Shown here one piece after another: positions 8,301 through 16,807 of a stretch of 53,837 nucleotides of DNA. Made by a program: the position numbers and the translations under genes. The stretch is from Candidatus Woesearchaeota archaeon (GTDB lineage Archaea > Nanobdellota > Nanobdellia > SCGC-AAA011-G17 > JACPNG01), in assembly GCA_016185605.1 (NCBI GenBank), contig JACPNG010000009.1, forward strand, positions 1-53,837, read 5' to 3'. The notes under the pieces were generated by a model. The model did not search any database. It had not been told where the DNA came from and was given only the letters and a program-made list of their open reading frames with translations. The stretch's first letter is position 1; the number at the start of each line of letters is the position of its first letter.

Positions 8301-11134
8301 GCTGCTCTTGATATAGAAGCATTTTTAGGCAGTTCTATATTAACTGTTTTATTTTCTGCTTGTGTATATTCCAAAGATTTTTCAGATGTTTGATCATCAA
8401 ATACACTAGTTAAATTAGTCCCTTCTTCAAATATTGTTAATGCTACAAATTGAGAATCTGTTAGGTTATTATCTGATGTTTCTATTAAAACTTCATATGT
8501 TCCACTAGAATTCTCATCCGTCTGCCATTCTCCTGAGAGATTATCTTGAGAAGAATTCAACGGGCTTGAGAAGAAAAATGTTAATGGATTATTATCTTGA
8601 TCTGTTGCTATTGGTGTTATATTTACAAAATTGTTTTCAATAACATAAACATTTTCTATAAATTCCAATTCTGGCTGTGAATTGTCACTTCCTACTATAG
8701 ATAATACATCATCCTCTGTTGATGATAATTTTGTAATGTTTCCTCCATCCAGAGATGTAATTATAGTTTTTTGATCTGCTAATGCAGCTGCTCCGCCAAA
8801 TACTATATTTTTTGTAGCAATTTCAGCAGTTCCATCTCCGTCTATATCTCCTATTGCTGGTGTGCTGCTACTATTTCCACCCAAGTAATTGGAAAACTTT
8901 AATGCTCCATTATTATTTACAGCGTAAAATGTCCCATTATTTGACATAAACACAATGTCATTAGTTCCGTCATTATCTATATCAAAAATATCAGGAGCTG
9001 TTTTTTCCCTCATTATCATATCACTGGAAGAAGATGGAAAAGATGCTGTCTGTGATAATCCGCCAGTTAAATCAAATATTCTTAATCTTCCATAAGTAGC
9101 TGGAATTGCATTGCTTGTAATAATTGCTATTTCCAGTTCTTTATCATTATCCAAATTACCAACAACTGCGTCTGAAACTGGATATTCTGATAAAGCTATA
9201 GATGCCTCTTCTGCTCCTGTTAATGCATTTACAATGTATAATTTTCTTGTGCAAGTAACTTGAGAACAAAAAGAATCAGAATCTCTAGTTGCATAAACTA
9301 ATTCATATTCATTATCAGCGTCGACATCTGATATTATTGCACTTGAGATTATTTGTGTATGGGTATTGTTCCATATCTTTGTAAATTGATTATTGTCATA
9401 GCTGTAAACATAAATTCCAAATGTATCTGGAATTACTATTTCTAATTCGTCATCTGATGTATCTATATTAGCGACAGATATTGCTCCTAAAGGGCCCCCT
9501 GTCTGTCCGGAATTGCCTACTCCAAACTTCTTTTGTAGATTAAATGCTCTACTACTTTGCGGCTCTAAAACATAAACAAAACTCTGCCAGTTTGTTATTT
9601 CTCCTGTATCTGCTACTATAACTTCTTTTAATCCATCTAAATCAATATCTTCTACAGTAGTATGCCTTAAATCTCCAGCAAATCCTCCCTGCTCTGTTTC
9701 TGTTGGTAAAGAATAAGACCACCTAGCATCATTTGTTTCTCTTTTGTTTTTTAAGTTTCCTTTAAAAGCATATACTTTTCCTTCTCCACCTCCAGAAGGA
9801 TTAGTTGCAAAAACAACATACTTTTGTTTATCATTTCTTAAATCTGCTATTGATGGGGCTCCTGTTACTAAGTTATTTCCAATATCAATCCACCATTTTC
9901 TTGACATGCTTTTTGTTTTTTTATCATAATCAAGAACATAAAATAATGTGCTTAATTGGCTTTGGAATCCGAATCTTGAGGCTGGAAGTATGATTTCTTG
10001 TTGATTATTAGATTTTAAGTCAACATCAGCCACAGAGGGATAATGAAATCTGCTCTTGTCTATATTGACATCTATTGTAGTAGAAACTTTCTGTATATTC
10101 TTTTCGTTAAAGTCTCCTTTTAATAATGTAAATCCTGTTCTCCTCAAGTCATGATGGAACATAGGCCAGTCTGTTTTTATTGAATCCCAGAATAGTCTGT
10201 ATAATCCAGAAACTGCTTTCATTGCGTGGGGTATTGTTGCGTTTGCTTCTTGCTCTACATTATTTGAATTTAGATCGGCGCTATTATTAATGAAATCAGA
10301 ACATGAAGTGTAACCATCATCCTTCCATAAGTTTAAGTCTCCAGTACCGCTGCAATCCCAATTTGGAGTGCTTCCATTTAACAAAGTGTAAAATGTATTT
10401 CCATTTTTGTCATCGGAAGCCCAGTATTGTGTTTTTTGAGCAGTATACCAGAATAACTTAAATAATTCTTCTTGTCCAGGATCATTTAATACTGCATAAT
10501 CTGATTTGACATCATCCCAGTTAAAATTATTTATTAGATGCTCATAGTTGTATTGCTGACCTGCAAAATTTGTTCCTTGCCAATTATATGTGTTTCTTAA
10601 TGTATTGAAATTCTTGCCAGTATGATTTTCAAGAATAGAAAATATTGGATGAGGATCTAAATGTACATGTGAAGGTTGAGCAGCATCTTCCAATAGATGG
10701 GCAATCCTACCAAGCCAGTAGTATGCTTCATCTTTATCACCACTATTATATGCAGGAATTACATAATTTTTCCAGTAACCTCTAGCTCTCGTATATGAAC
10801 TAGAATAGAATAAAAAAAGCCCATTATCATATTCTCCAATCTGGGGATCATCTGGTTGCCAAAAATGCCTTAATGGATTTGAACCATAATCCTCCTCTGC
10901 ACTACCTGTAATAATAGTATCTTGAGAATCAAATTCATTATCATCATTATAGTCCTGTAAACTATCTCCTAAATACTCTTTTATTTCATTTGGAGTTAAT
11001 TTCCAGACAATTGCTGATTCATTTGTTATATGTTGATGAACTTCTTCATTTGGACCTACATCGTAGGCATTTACAATATTAGAAAATATAACTAAGACGA
11101 ATAATACACTTATTAATAATACTTGTTTATTCAT
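5348..11134 (-). CDS. Giant secreted protein: zinc-dependent phospholipase C/S1-P1-like domain, FG-GAP/VCBS repeats, DNRLRE-like region, C-terminal fibre-like repeats
   Basis: Signal peptide MNKQVLLISVLFVLVIFSNIVNA; HLLEDAAQPSHVHLD; repeated D.DxDG.xE/DI motifs; DIRFFLKFDVTSI. The track start (11233) overlaps the previous gene; the ATG at 11134 overlaps its stop (ATGA). Confidence 0.85.
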   Translation of the reverse strand: MNKQVLLISVLFVLVIFSNIVNAYDVGPNEEVHQHITNESAIVWKLTPNEIKEYLGDSLQDYNDDNEFDSQDTIITGSAEEDYGSNPLRHFWQPDDPQIGEYDNGLFLFYSSSYTRARGYWKNYVIPAYNSGDKDEAYYWLGRIAHLLEDAAQPSHVHLDPHPIFSILENHTGKNFNTLRNTYNWQGTNFAGQQYNYEHLINNFNWDDVKSDYAVLNDPGQEELFKLFWYTAQKTQYWASDDKNGNTFYTLLNGSTPNWDCSGTGDLNLWKDDGYTSCSDFINNSADLNSNNVEQEANATIPHAMKAVSGLYRLFWDSIKTDWPMFHHDLRRTGFTLLKGDFNEKNIQKVSTTIDVNIDKSRFHYPSVADVDLKSNNQQEIILPASRFGFQSQLSTLFYVLDYDKKTKSMSRKWWIDIGNNLVTGAPSIADLRNDKQKYVVFATNPSGGGEGKVYAFKGNLKNKRETNDARWSYSLPTETEQGGFAGDLRHTTVEDIDLDGLKEVIVADTGEITNWQSFVYVLEPQSSRAFNLQKKFGVGNSGQTGGPLGAISVANIDTSDDELEIVIPDTFGIYVYSYDNNQFTKIWNNTHTQIISSAIISDVDADNEYELVYATRDSDSFCSQVTCTRKLYIVNALTGAEEASIALSEYPVSDAVVGNLDNDKELEIAIITSNAIPATYGRLRIFDLTGGLSQTASFPSSSSDMIMREKTAPDIFDIDNDGTNDIVFMSNNGTFYAVNNNGALKFSNYLGGNSSSTPAIGDIDGDGTAEIATKNIVFGGAAALADQKTIITSLDGGNITKLSSTEDDVLSIVGSDNSQPELEFIENVYVIENNFVNITPIATDQDNNPLTFFFSSPLNSSQDNLSGEWQTDENSSGTYEVLIETSDNNLTDSQFVALTIFEEGTNLTSVFDDQTSEKSLEYTQAENKTVNIELPKNASISRAAVDLLGLRNTQENNSFQEPEPVIIEANELNLSQATNLSIDKDFSTYYSAGKATGAIVEIANLTTLANAKHIIVHIKLGIFGGGTGRFAVYNYNNNTYEIISSSLEPFAEDSKDFYFDIYETNPLWTDNDTALSYRVNNLNDYINDSSIRWYYRYLGDFASQRIYESEIKFEQDIIFPSSISLDMGNNGIDKSLDGELINNVVKIDSFNNSNNNETIILIDNTTTIRYISIPKDAELTKADLRIGEKQVETLTIEQRRRLAQSRLMEEKETIRGENFVSLNNYDGTRTATFYTEPINYFNGQEFMPIDKTIVNSSNLEYDYEVTKGLYQAYFKQDPTKVNTIKVEKDNEYITLQPISLSYNNILGEKQIANANPVMGIAQDNEFIYKNIFGNGIDLKYEYENTRLKESIVINEFNNLVLPTLNKNNLSLDIKFLINKNSNFTFIEPYLNDANNKIQKLSYELSNNYIIIKVPYSILENVIYPIIIDPSVEFTPSQQCRIEESPGDVICADLGNPEHQSYNSGEKDIRFFLKFDVTSIQTDEATHAILTMNCNGVTNAQSGVSDTVIYNISDSWTPSSFTWDSNQPSHIDPSLGSWFCTSGTQGPFDLNVTNNTIDDISTGFLSYKGISKTEGSSTRRTVSYDTLSHVNITYTLNSAPLLAGCSDDSTEKDSDGSDISIDLWDCHFDENDLPQDSTFSILSETNTALIDCSINNNQHVTCGAPATNSIGFSDVVVQVSDGALTDNDTIRISVKESGNVTLSINNTEVYLNNFWKYDDLDILNDVQNYLDICEEDSSGNCQVPIEITSDNNLDFQVDSIDVNYILRELDFTSELNNYMGNCATDTCNISLTFESSTEGTLNLSDLQIFYTIAQPKVFAIQDSSGNNVASFADNGNIILKGICSVNANCNEPSDSFIIKDSLDNTVSYIDSNGNLCLESGTCDDNYPNCNAPGDGSFIIRNENDVNVAYINSTGALCLTGGLIQSGTP

Positions 11135-11421
11135 TTTTTTGATCTTTGTATTAATAATCCAATTAATGTCCCTAAAAATATAGATATTAAAGGAATAACA
11201 ATCAAACTTGATATTAGAGAGAGCATTGCACATGACTCACCTTGAGGAATAGATAATACTCCACAAAAACTAATTAAGTATAATTCAAATAGAAAATTCC
11301 ATAATGAAGAGTCTGAACCTAAACCTAAACCAAAAGGAATATAAAACAAACCAATCAATAATCCAACTAACCCCCCTTTCTGCCAACCTTTTAATCTCTT
11401 CCAATATTCTTTTAATTTCAT
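11131..11421 (-). CDS. Small multi-TM protein (LKxWQKGGLxG family)
   Basis: Hydrophobic segments; N-terminus KRLKGWQKGGLVGLLIG resembles KLKSWQKGFIIGVII at 13803; ATGA overlaps on both sides. Confidence 0.7.
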   Translation of the reverse strand: MKLKEYWKRLKGWQKGGLVGLLIGLFYIPFGLGLGSDSSLWNFLFELYLISFCGVLSIPQGESCAMLSLISSLIVIPLISIFLGTLIGLLIQRSKK

Positions 11422-12551
11422 ATTCTCAAACCCCCAATAATTTTATCATAGTTTAGAACATAGAATAAAGTGCTTAGTTGATTTTGGAATCCGAATCTTG
11501 AGGCTGGAAGTATGATTTCTTGTTGATTATTAGATTTTAAGTCAACATCAGCCACAGAGGGATAATGAAATCTGCTCTTGTCTATATTGACATCTATTGT
11601 AGTAGAAACTTTCTGGATATTATTTTGGTTAAAGTCTCCCTTCAACAATGTAAATCCTGTTCTTCTCAAGTCATGATGGAACATAGGCCAGTCTAAAGAA
11701 TTAAATATGTCTTGGACTATCATGGCTAATCCAGCTGAGTATTGAACTGCTTTTGGCATTAAATCATCTTGTAGTGTTGTTATATCCGCAGAAGAGATTT
11801 GAGGAGAACAATTTCTATCACGTAAGAAGATATTTGTTGAATCACAATCTTGATTACTACCGATATAAGAACCATCTTCATAATAAGTGTTTATTATATT
11901 CTGAACATTAGATTCATTATATGATTTTCTAGCTAATTCATTGAATTGTTTTTCTATTGCATATAATTCATTACCTTTTGGAGAATATGCTCTTATTGGA
12001 TCTTTATTACTTGCGTCTATTGCTTTTGAGTCTGCTTTAAACTCGAAATAATCTACTATGTCTTCTCCATGTGATATAAGGTGTGTATGTGCTGGAACAG
12101 CCATATCCTCTAAAAGATGTATCATATGTCCTAATTTAGTATAAGCACTACTTTTCTCCCCTTTAGAATAATCGGTTATTGCTTCCTCTAACCAGTCATA
12201 AGATTCTTCTAAAGCAGAAGGCCATTGATTATTATAAGAAGAGCCGTTTGGATGATAAAAATGTCCAAAATCAAAGTCTATGTATCCCGGTTTATTTTTT
12301 GGTTTATATCCAGTCCATTCAAGAGGGTCTATAATATCTGAACCAACTTTAACAAAAAATTTATTAGTAAAAAAAGTTAATTCATTATAACTATCTAATG
12401 TGTCATTATTTTTTACTGACTCTATAGCTTGGTCTGTAAATTCTTTATGATCTGTATCAGGAAGAGGTGATGAAAACCAAGCATAGACAGGACTTATAGA
12501 TAATATGATTATTATACAAATAATAAAAATTATATCTTTAATTTTATACAT
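11418..12551 (-). CDS. Secreted zinc-dependent phospholipase C-like protein with a truncated FG-GAP segment
   Basis: HMIHLLEDMAVPAHTHLI; DWPMFHHDLRRTGFTLLKGDF segment near-identical to the giant protein; ends abruptly at IIGGLRI. Confidence 0.8.
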   Translation of the reverse strand: MYKIKDIIFIICIIIILSISPVYAWFSSPLPDTDHKEFTDQAIESVKNNDTLDSYNELTFFTNKFFVKVGSDIIDPLEWTGYKPKNKPGYIDFDFGHFYHPNGSSYNNQWPSALEESYDWLEEAITDYSKGEKSSAYTKLGHMIHLLEDMAVPAHTHLISHGEDIVDYFEFKADSKAIDASNKDPIRAYSPKGNELYAIEKQFNELARKSYNESNVQNIINTYYEDGSYIGSNQDCDSTNIFLRDRNCSPQISSADITTLQDDLMPKAVQYSAGLAMIVQDIFNSLDWPMFHHDLRRTGFTLLKGDFNQNNIQKVSTTIDVNIDKSRFHYPSVADVDLKSNNQQEIILPASRFGFQNQLSTLFYVLNYDKIIGGLRI

Positions 12552-12942
12552 GCTTTTTAAATATCCTCCTAGTTATATATATTACTAAACTAATTAATAA
12601 AAATCCAAATACAAAATTTAATAATAAAATTATAATTAATCCCAAGTAATATGTTGGGTAGAATAAAAGAAAGATAAAAGGATTATTAGTTGAAATTATA
12701 AGAGAGATTATTATGTTACGAATAACATACATAATCATCAGTGGTATAAATATAAAAAAATCCATAAAAGAACCGGTAAATTCTATACTTTCTCCCATTA
12801 GAAAGAAAGTATAAGTAGGTAAAAAAGTGGTTAATCCAATTAAGTTATAAACTATCCCACCAATACTCCCACATACAATATAACTTTTCTTATTATTTGT
12901 AAAATCTTTTTTAAAATCATTCCAAACTTCTTTTATTTTCAT
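12544..12942 (-). CDS. Small multi-TM protein
   Basis: Four or so hydrophobic segments; start directly abuts the upstream stop; 8-nt overlap with the downstream gene. Confidence 0.65.
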   Translation of the reverse strand: MKIKEVWNDFKKDFTNNKKSYIVCGSIGGIVYNLIGLTTFLPTYTFFLMGESIEFTGSFMDFFIFIPLMIMYVIRNIIISLIISTNNPFIFLLFYPTYYLGLIIILLLNFVFGFLLISLVIYITRRIFKKHV

Positions 12943-13758
12943 TTATATCATTCCTCCATCTAATTTTGTATAAGTATAATTAGCATCTCTATTATCAGAA
13001 GCCCAGTATTGAGATTTCTGAGCTGTGTACCAGAATAGTTTGAATAAACCAGTAGGATAACCAACTTCTCTTATTCTTGGATTAATATCTTCCCAATCAT
13101 TTTTAGTAAAACTAGGTATTAGATTTTCAAATTTATATTCTTGATTTTGATAATCAATTCCTTTATAACTTTGAAATACATTGGGATCTCTCGTATATTC
13201 TTCTAATACTGAATCATCTGTTCCATTATCACCTTCACTTTGACCACAAGACTTACCTATTATATAGAGTTCTGAACCAGGATGACAATCCATTAATACA
13301 TGAGAAGGTTGTGAGGTATCTTCTAAAAGATGAGCTATTCTTCCAAGATACCAGTAAGCTTCATCAATATCACCTTTTGAATAAGCAGGAAGTAGATTAT
13401 TAGTCCAAAAACCTAAGGCTCTCTTATAAGAACTATCAACAAATATTAGACCATCATCATATTCACCATTATTTGGATTATCAACTTGCCAAAAATGCCA
13501 AATCCATCTGGCAGAGGAATCCTCTTCCCCACTTCCAGTAATGATATCATTACCTTGGTCAAAGTCTGAATCTAAATTTTGATTTAAAGGAGTCGTCAAA
13601 TGTTCTTTGATTTCTAATGGTATTAATTTCCAAACATCTTGTGATTCATTTGTTATATATTGATGTACATTTTCTGGTGGATCTCTATTGTAAGCTAAAC
13701 TAATATTAGTAACTAAAATCAATACTACAATTACTAGTAAAATATTTTTATATCTCAT
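12943..13758 (-). CDS. Secreted zinc-dependent phospholipase C-like protein, lacks FG-GAP part
   Basis: Signal peptide; NVHQYITNESQDVWKLIP; HLLEDTSQPSHVLMD; ends at LDGGMI encoded by GGAGGAATGATATAA. Confidence 0.8.
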   Translation of the reverse strand: MRYKNILLVIVVLILVTNISLAYNRDPPENVHQYITNESQDVWKLIPLEIKEHLTTPLNQNLDSDFDQGNDIITGSGEEDSSARWIWHFWQVDNPNNGEYDDGLIFVDSSYKRALGFWTNNLLPAYSKGDIDEAYWYLGRIAHLLEDTSQPSHVLMDCHPGSELYIIGKSCGQSEGDNGTDDSVLEEYTRDPNVFQSYKGIDYQNQEYKFENLIPSFTKNDWEDINPRIREVGYPTGLFKLFWYTAQKSQYWASDNRDANYTYTKLDGGMI

Positions 13759-13767
13759 TTTTTACAA

Positions 13768-13784
13768 AAAACTTATATACTTTA
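13768..13784. promoter_or_regulatory. Putative divergent TATA region shared by 13758(-) and 13803(+)
   Basis: aaaaacttatatacttt lies about 20-30 bp from both start codons; it reads TTATATAC on + and GTATATAA on -. Confidence 0.5.
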
Positions 13785-13802
13785 ATAATTACTAAATGGA
13801 AT

Positions 13803-14099
13803 ATGATATTCGGATGGAACAAATTAAAAAGCTGGCAGAAAGGTTTTATCATTGGTGTGATTATACATATAATATATTTTTTAATTTTTATTCCTTGGTT
13901 ATTAAATGGTGGGGGTGAAACCAGAGTAGGCTGGTTATTTATCCTTACAGAATTACTACCAGCAACTTTTATTCTCCCATTTATGGAATCTTTCCTTGGC
14001 GATTCTCCAATAGGGATCATTACAACAGGATTAGTAATTACAGTAACATATGGTCTATTGGGATCTTTAATTGGTTTCTTTATTGGAAGGTATAAATAA
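13803..14099 (+). CDS. Small multi-TM protein, inverted relative to the surrounding operon
   Basis: FGWNKLKSWQKGFIIGVIIHIIYFLIF...; homologous start to the 11131-11421 product. Confidence 0.7.
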   Translation: MIFGWNKLKSWQKGFIIGVIIHIIYFLIFIPWLLNGGGETRVGWLFILTELLPATFILPFMESFLGDSPIGIITTGLVITVTYGLLGSLIGFFIGRYK

Positions 14100-14109
14100 T
14101 ATAGGTGAA

Positions 14110-14301
14110 TCATAAACCCACCTCTTGATAAGATATACTTTGATCCTTTATTTCTTTTGGCATTAACTTCCAAACTTCTGCTGCTTCTTTAACTGTATAT
14201 TGATGTACTTCTCTATTTGGCTCCATTTTATAGCCTAAAGCTATATTTACAACTATCAAAAATAATATACAAAACATTAGTGTTAATTTACTCTTATTCA
14301 T
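14110..14301 (-). pseudogene. N-terminal fragment of a phospholipase C-like secreted protein
   Basis: Signal peptide plus REVHQYTVKEAAEVWKLMPKEIK, then homology stops; matches the N-termini of the 5348 and 12943 genes. Confidence 0.6.
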
Positions 14302-14578
14302 ATTTAGTCTTAATTTTATAAAATAAATATCCTATAATCATACCTAATAAACTATAAGTAATAGTATAACTTTCTAAGATAAAACCTAAGCATCCTTCAG
14401 AACATTCCCTCCCTATATAATTAAATAAATAAATTATAGGATATGAGGAATAAATAATCAATTTTGGAAAATTCTCTTCAGGAATCAATGATTCTAACCA
14501 AAATAAAGAGAATCCAACTAAAAAACCAATCCCTCCACCAATTAGGATATATTTCAATTTAATACTTTTTCTTTTCAT
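14294..14578 (-). CDS. Small multi-TM protein
   Basis: Hydrophobic segments; preceded by GGAGGT inside the upstream ORF; overlaps 14301 start by 8 nt. Confidence 0.65.
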   Translation of the reverse strand: MKRKSIKLKYILIGGGIGFLVGFSLFWLESLIPEENFPKLIIYSSYPIIYLFNYIGRECSEGCLGFILESYTITYSLLGMIIGYLFYKIKTKYE

Positions 14579-14579
14579 C

Positions 14580-15017
14580 TCAAAAACCTCCGATTAAATT
14601 TTTTATTAATTTTCCAAAGATCTTACCCCCATACCAAGAGCTAAATATAATTTCTTTTTGTTTATCATTGTCAATATCATCTATTACCGGAGTGTCTGTT
14701 ACCAAGCCAGATTCTTCAAAACTCCATTTTTCCATTCCATTGTCAATAGCATAAACCCTTCCGTCTGTTGCAAAGGCATTATATGTTCCTACAACAATTT
14801 CTCCTTCTCCGTCATTGTCTATGTCTCCTATGCTTGGAGAATCCCAGAAGTCTTTTATTATATTGCCGGGAAATGTCAGATTGTATTTAGACGTAGTTGA
14901 GTCAAAGTCTCCTTTTAGGATTGTGTAGCCTGTTCTTCTCAAGTCATGATGAAACATTGGCCAGTCTGTTTTTATTGAATCCCAGAATAATCTGTACAAT
15001 CCAGAAACTGATTTCAT
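14580..15017 (-). CDS. FG-GAP fragment lacking signal peptide and phospholipase domain
   Basis: Starts at MKSVSGLYRLFWDSIKTDWPMFHHDLRRTG, an internal segment of the giant protein; D.DNDGEGEIVVG repeat. Confidence 0.6.
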   Translation of the reverse strand: MKSVSGLYRLFWDSIKTDWPMFHHDLRRTGYTILKGDFDSTTSKYNLTFPGNIIKDFWDSPSIGDIDNDGEGEIVVGTYNAFATDGRVYAIDNGMEKWSFEESGLVTDTPVIDDIDNDKQKEIIFSSWYGGKIFGKLIKNLIGGF

Positions 15018-16522
15018 TCCTTCACCACCAATAAACTATTATACTTAGCAATATTATCTTCTATAGCACCAGAAACATCAATTATTTTTTCAATATGATA
15101 TAATAGTTCATCCTCCTTAAACAAATTCTTATCATCATAGATATCAATTTTAAGAAGATGTTTTCCAGGAAGGGTAAATTCTATAGAATAACTAAATTCT
15201 TCAGATTCTCCTCTATTAATTGTTTTCTTAAATTCTTTTTCTAATTCATAATCTAATTCTTCTGCATTAAAAACAACTTTAATCTTCTTTTTTTCATCAA
15301 AAGTATTGTTAAATTCCAGAATAATATCGTCTTTTTTATTGACCTCAAATAATGGAATTATTAGATTATAATCTTTTATAATTGGAGTAATACTTAAATT
15401 AAATTCTAAATTGCTTAAATCCACTAGACCAGAACCAAATTTAATATCCTTTCCAATTTCTCCCAAATCCAAAGCTCCTCTTTCTAATATTTCTTTGATT
15501 TCAAAGGGATTTAAATTAGGATTTTTTTGCAATATTAAGGCAACAGCTCCGGATACATGAGGAGTTGACATTGAAGTTCCAGAAAAACAACTTATTCCAT
15601 TAGGAATAGAACTACAAATATTAACTCCAGGAGCAGTTAAATCCGGCTTTATATAATCCAAGATAGTATCGCCAGAAGAAAAAACAGCATAATTATTTTG
15701 TTTGTCTACAGCTCCTACTGTTATGGCTTCTCTAGTTATTCCGGGGGTAGTAACTCCTGTAAAACTTCCGCAGCCCTGAGCGCAGTTTCCAGATGCTATT
15801 ACAACTATAACATTTTTATTTATAGCTTCCTTTATCTTAAGAACTTCGGGAGCATCCAGCAAATCTTCAGGATTTCCAGAATAAGAAGCTCCCAAGCTTA
15901 AGCTTATAATATCTGCTCCGTCATCTGTTTCTGGATTATTATCTGGGTCTAGAACATAGTCTATAGCATTTATTAAAGAGCTTAATTGCCCATAACCATT
16001 ACTATCTAAAACCTTGGCATTTATTATTAATGCATTTGGCGCTATACCTTTTAAGCTTCCATTTCCCGTAGCAATTCCAGCTACATGGGTTCCATGCCCA
16101 TTATAGTCATTAGGATCATTTTCATTAGTAAAATCCCTTTCTAGAATAACTTTTCCCTGTAACATTTCATGATTTTTATCTAATCCAGTATCTAGAATGG
16201 CTATTTTTATATTGTCTCCTTTATATCCCAGATTCCATAAATAATCTGCATTTATTTGTGGAACACTTTCTTCTAGAACAATAAACGTTTGCCTGTCAGG
16301 CCATATTTTTATTACACTATCCTCCAAGGATAATTCATTAATGTCTTCGCCTTTTAACTCAACTAGAATAAAATCTTCATCTAAACTTTCTTTAATTATC
16401 CCTTTATTTTTTATTTTATTTATTAAATCTTTATTTTTTACTTGAATTATAATAGGAATTGATTCTTCTGGATTTTCTTTTATTAGTTCTTTAATTTCGT
16501 GATTGATCTTATCTTTAGACAA
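15014..16522 (-). CDS. Subtilisin-like S8 serine protease; true N-terminus probably upstream near 16610
   Basis: Asp (AILDTGLD), His (GHGTHVAGIATG), Ser (SGTSMSTPHVSGA); an in-frame signal-peptide-like stretch lies upstream of the TTG called at 16522. Confidence 0.88.
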   Translation of the reverse strand: MSKDKINHEIKELIKENPEESIPIIIQVKNKDLINKIKNKGIIKESLDEDFILVELKGEDINELSLEDSVIKIWPDRQTFIVLEESVPQINADYLWNLGYKGDNIKIAILDTGLDKNHEMLQGKVILERDFTNENDPNDYNGHGTHVAGIATGNGSLKGIAPNALIINAKVLDSNGYGQLSSLINAIDYVLDPDNNPETDDGADIISLSLGASYSGNPEDLLDAPEVLKIKEAINKNVIVVIASGNCAQGCGSFTGVTTPGITREAITVGAVDKQNNYAVFSSGDTILDYIKPDLTAPGVNICSSIPNGISCFSGTSMSTPHVSGAVALILQKNPNLNPFEIKEILERGALDLGEIGKDIKFGSGLVDLSNLEFNLSITPIIKDYNLIIPLFEVNKKDDIILEFNNTFDEKKKIKVVFNAEELDYELEKEFKKTINRGESEEFSYSIEFTLPGKHLLKIDIYDDKNLFKEDELLYHIEKIIDVSGAIEDNIAKYNSLLVVKE

Positions 16523-16658
16523 AACAGAATTTGTTGTGTAAACTCCAATAGAAACAATTATTAGTACGCTTAAAATTATAGAACCAATTATGAATTTTTT
16601 ATTTCTAATTTTGACCCCCTTATGATATTTAATAGATACTTAATACTTAAATAGATTT

Positions 16659-16724
16659 CTAGCGAATTAATATGATTAATATTAAAAGAATAAGATATGC
16701 TTTAATTTTACCTCTTTTATTCAT
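16659..16724 (-). CDS. Putative 21-aa hydrophobic microprotein MNKRGKIKAYLILLILIILIR
   Basis: ATG...TAG read by hand from the minus strand; below the ORF-track size cutoff. Confidence 0.3.
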   Translation of the reverse strand: MNKRGKIKAYLILLILIILIR

Positions 16725-16729
16725 TTTTA

Positions 16730-16807
16730 TTATGTTTTTTCTAGTTCTAAAAAAACCATAAAGATTGAGATTAAGGCATAAATTCCAATTATTATTATAT
16801 TCCTCAT
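16730..16807 (-). CDS. Putative 25-aa hydrophobic microprotein MRNIIIIGIYALISIFMVFLELEKT
   Basis: ATGA overlap with the upstream stop and GGAGGA ribosome-binding-like sequence inside the upstream 3' end. Confidence 0.4.
   Translation of the reverse strand: MRNIIIIGIYALISIFMVFLELEKT

Noticed and set aside
13748-14173. 141-aa minus-strand ORF
   Set aside because: Antisense to the convincing + strand TM gene 13803-14099; Pro/Ile/Asn-rich translation looks like a shadow frame.
3874-16522. Prophage or conjugative element
   Set aside because: No integrase, terminase, portal, capsid or transfer genes; fibre-like and FG-GAP proteins alone do not support it.
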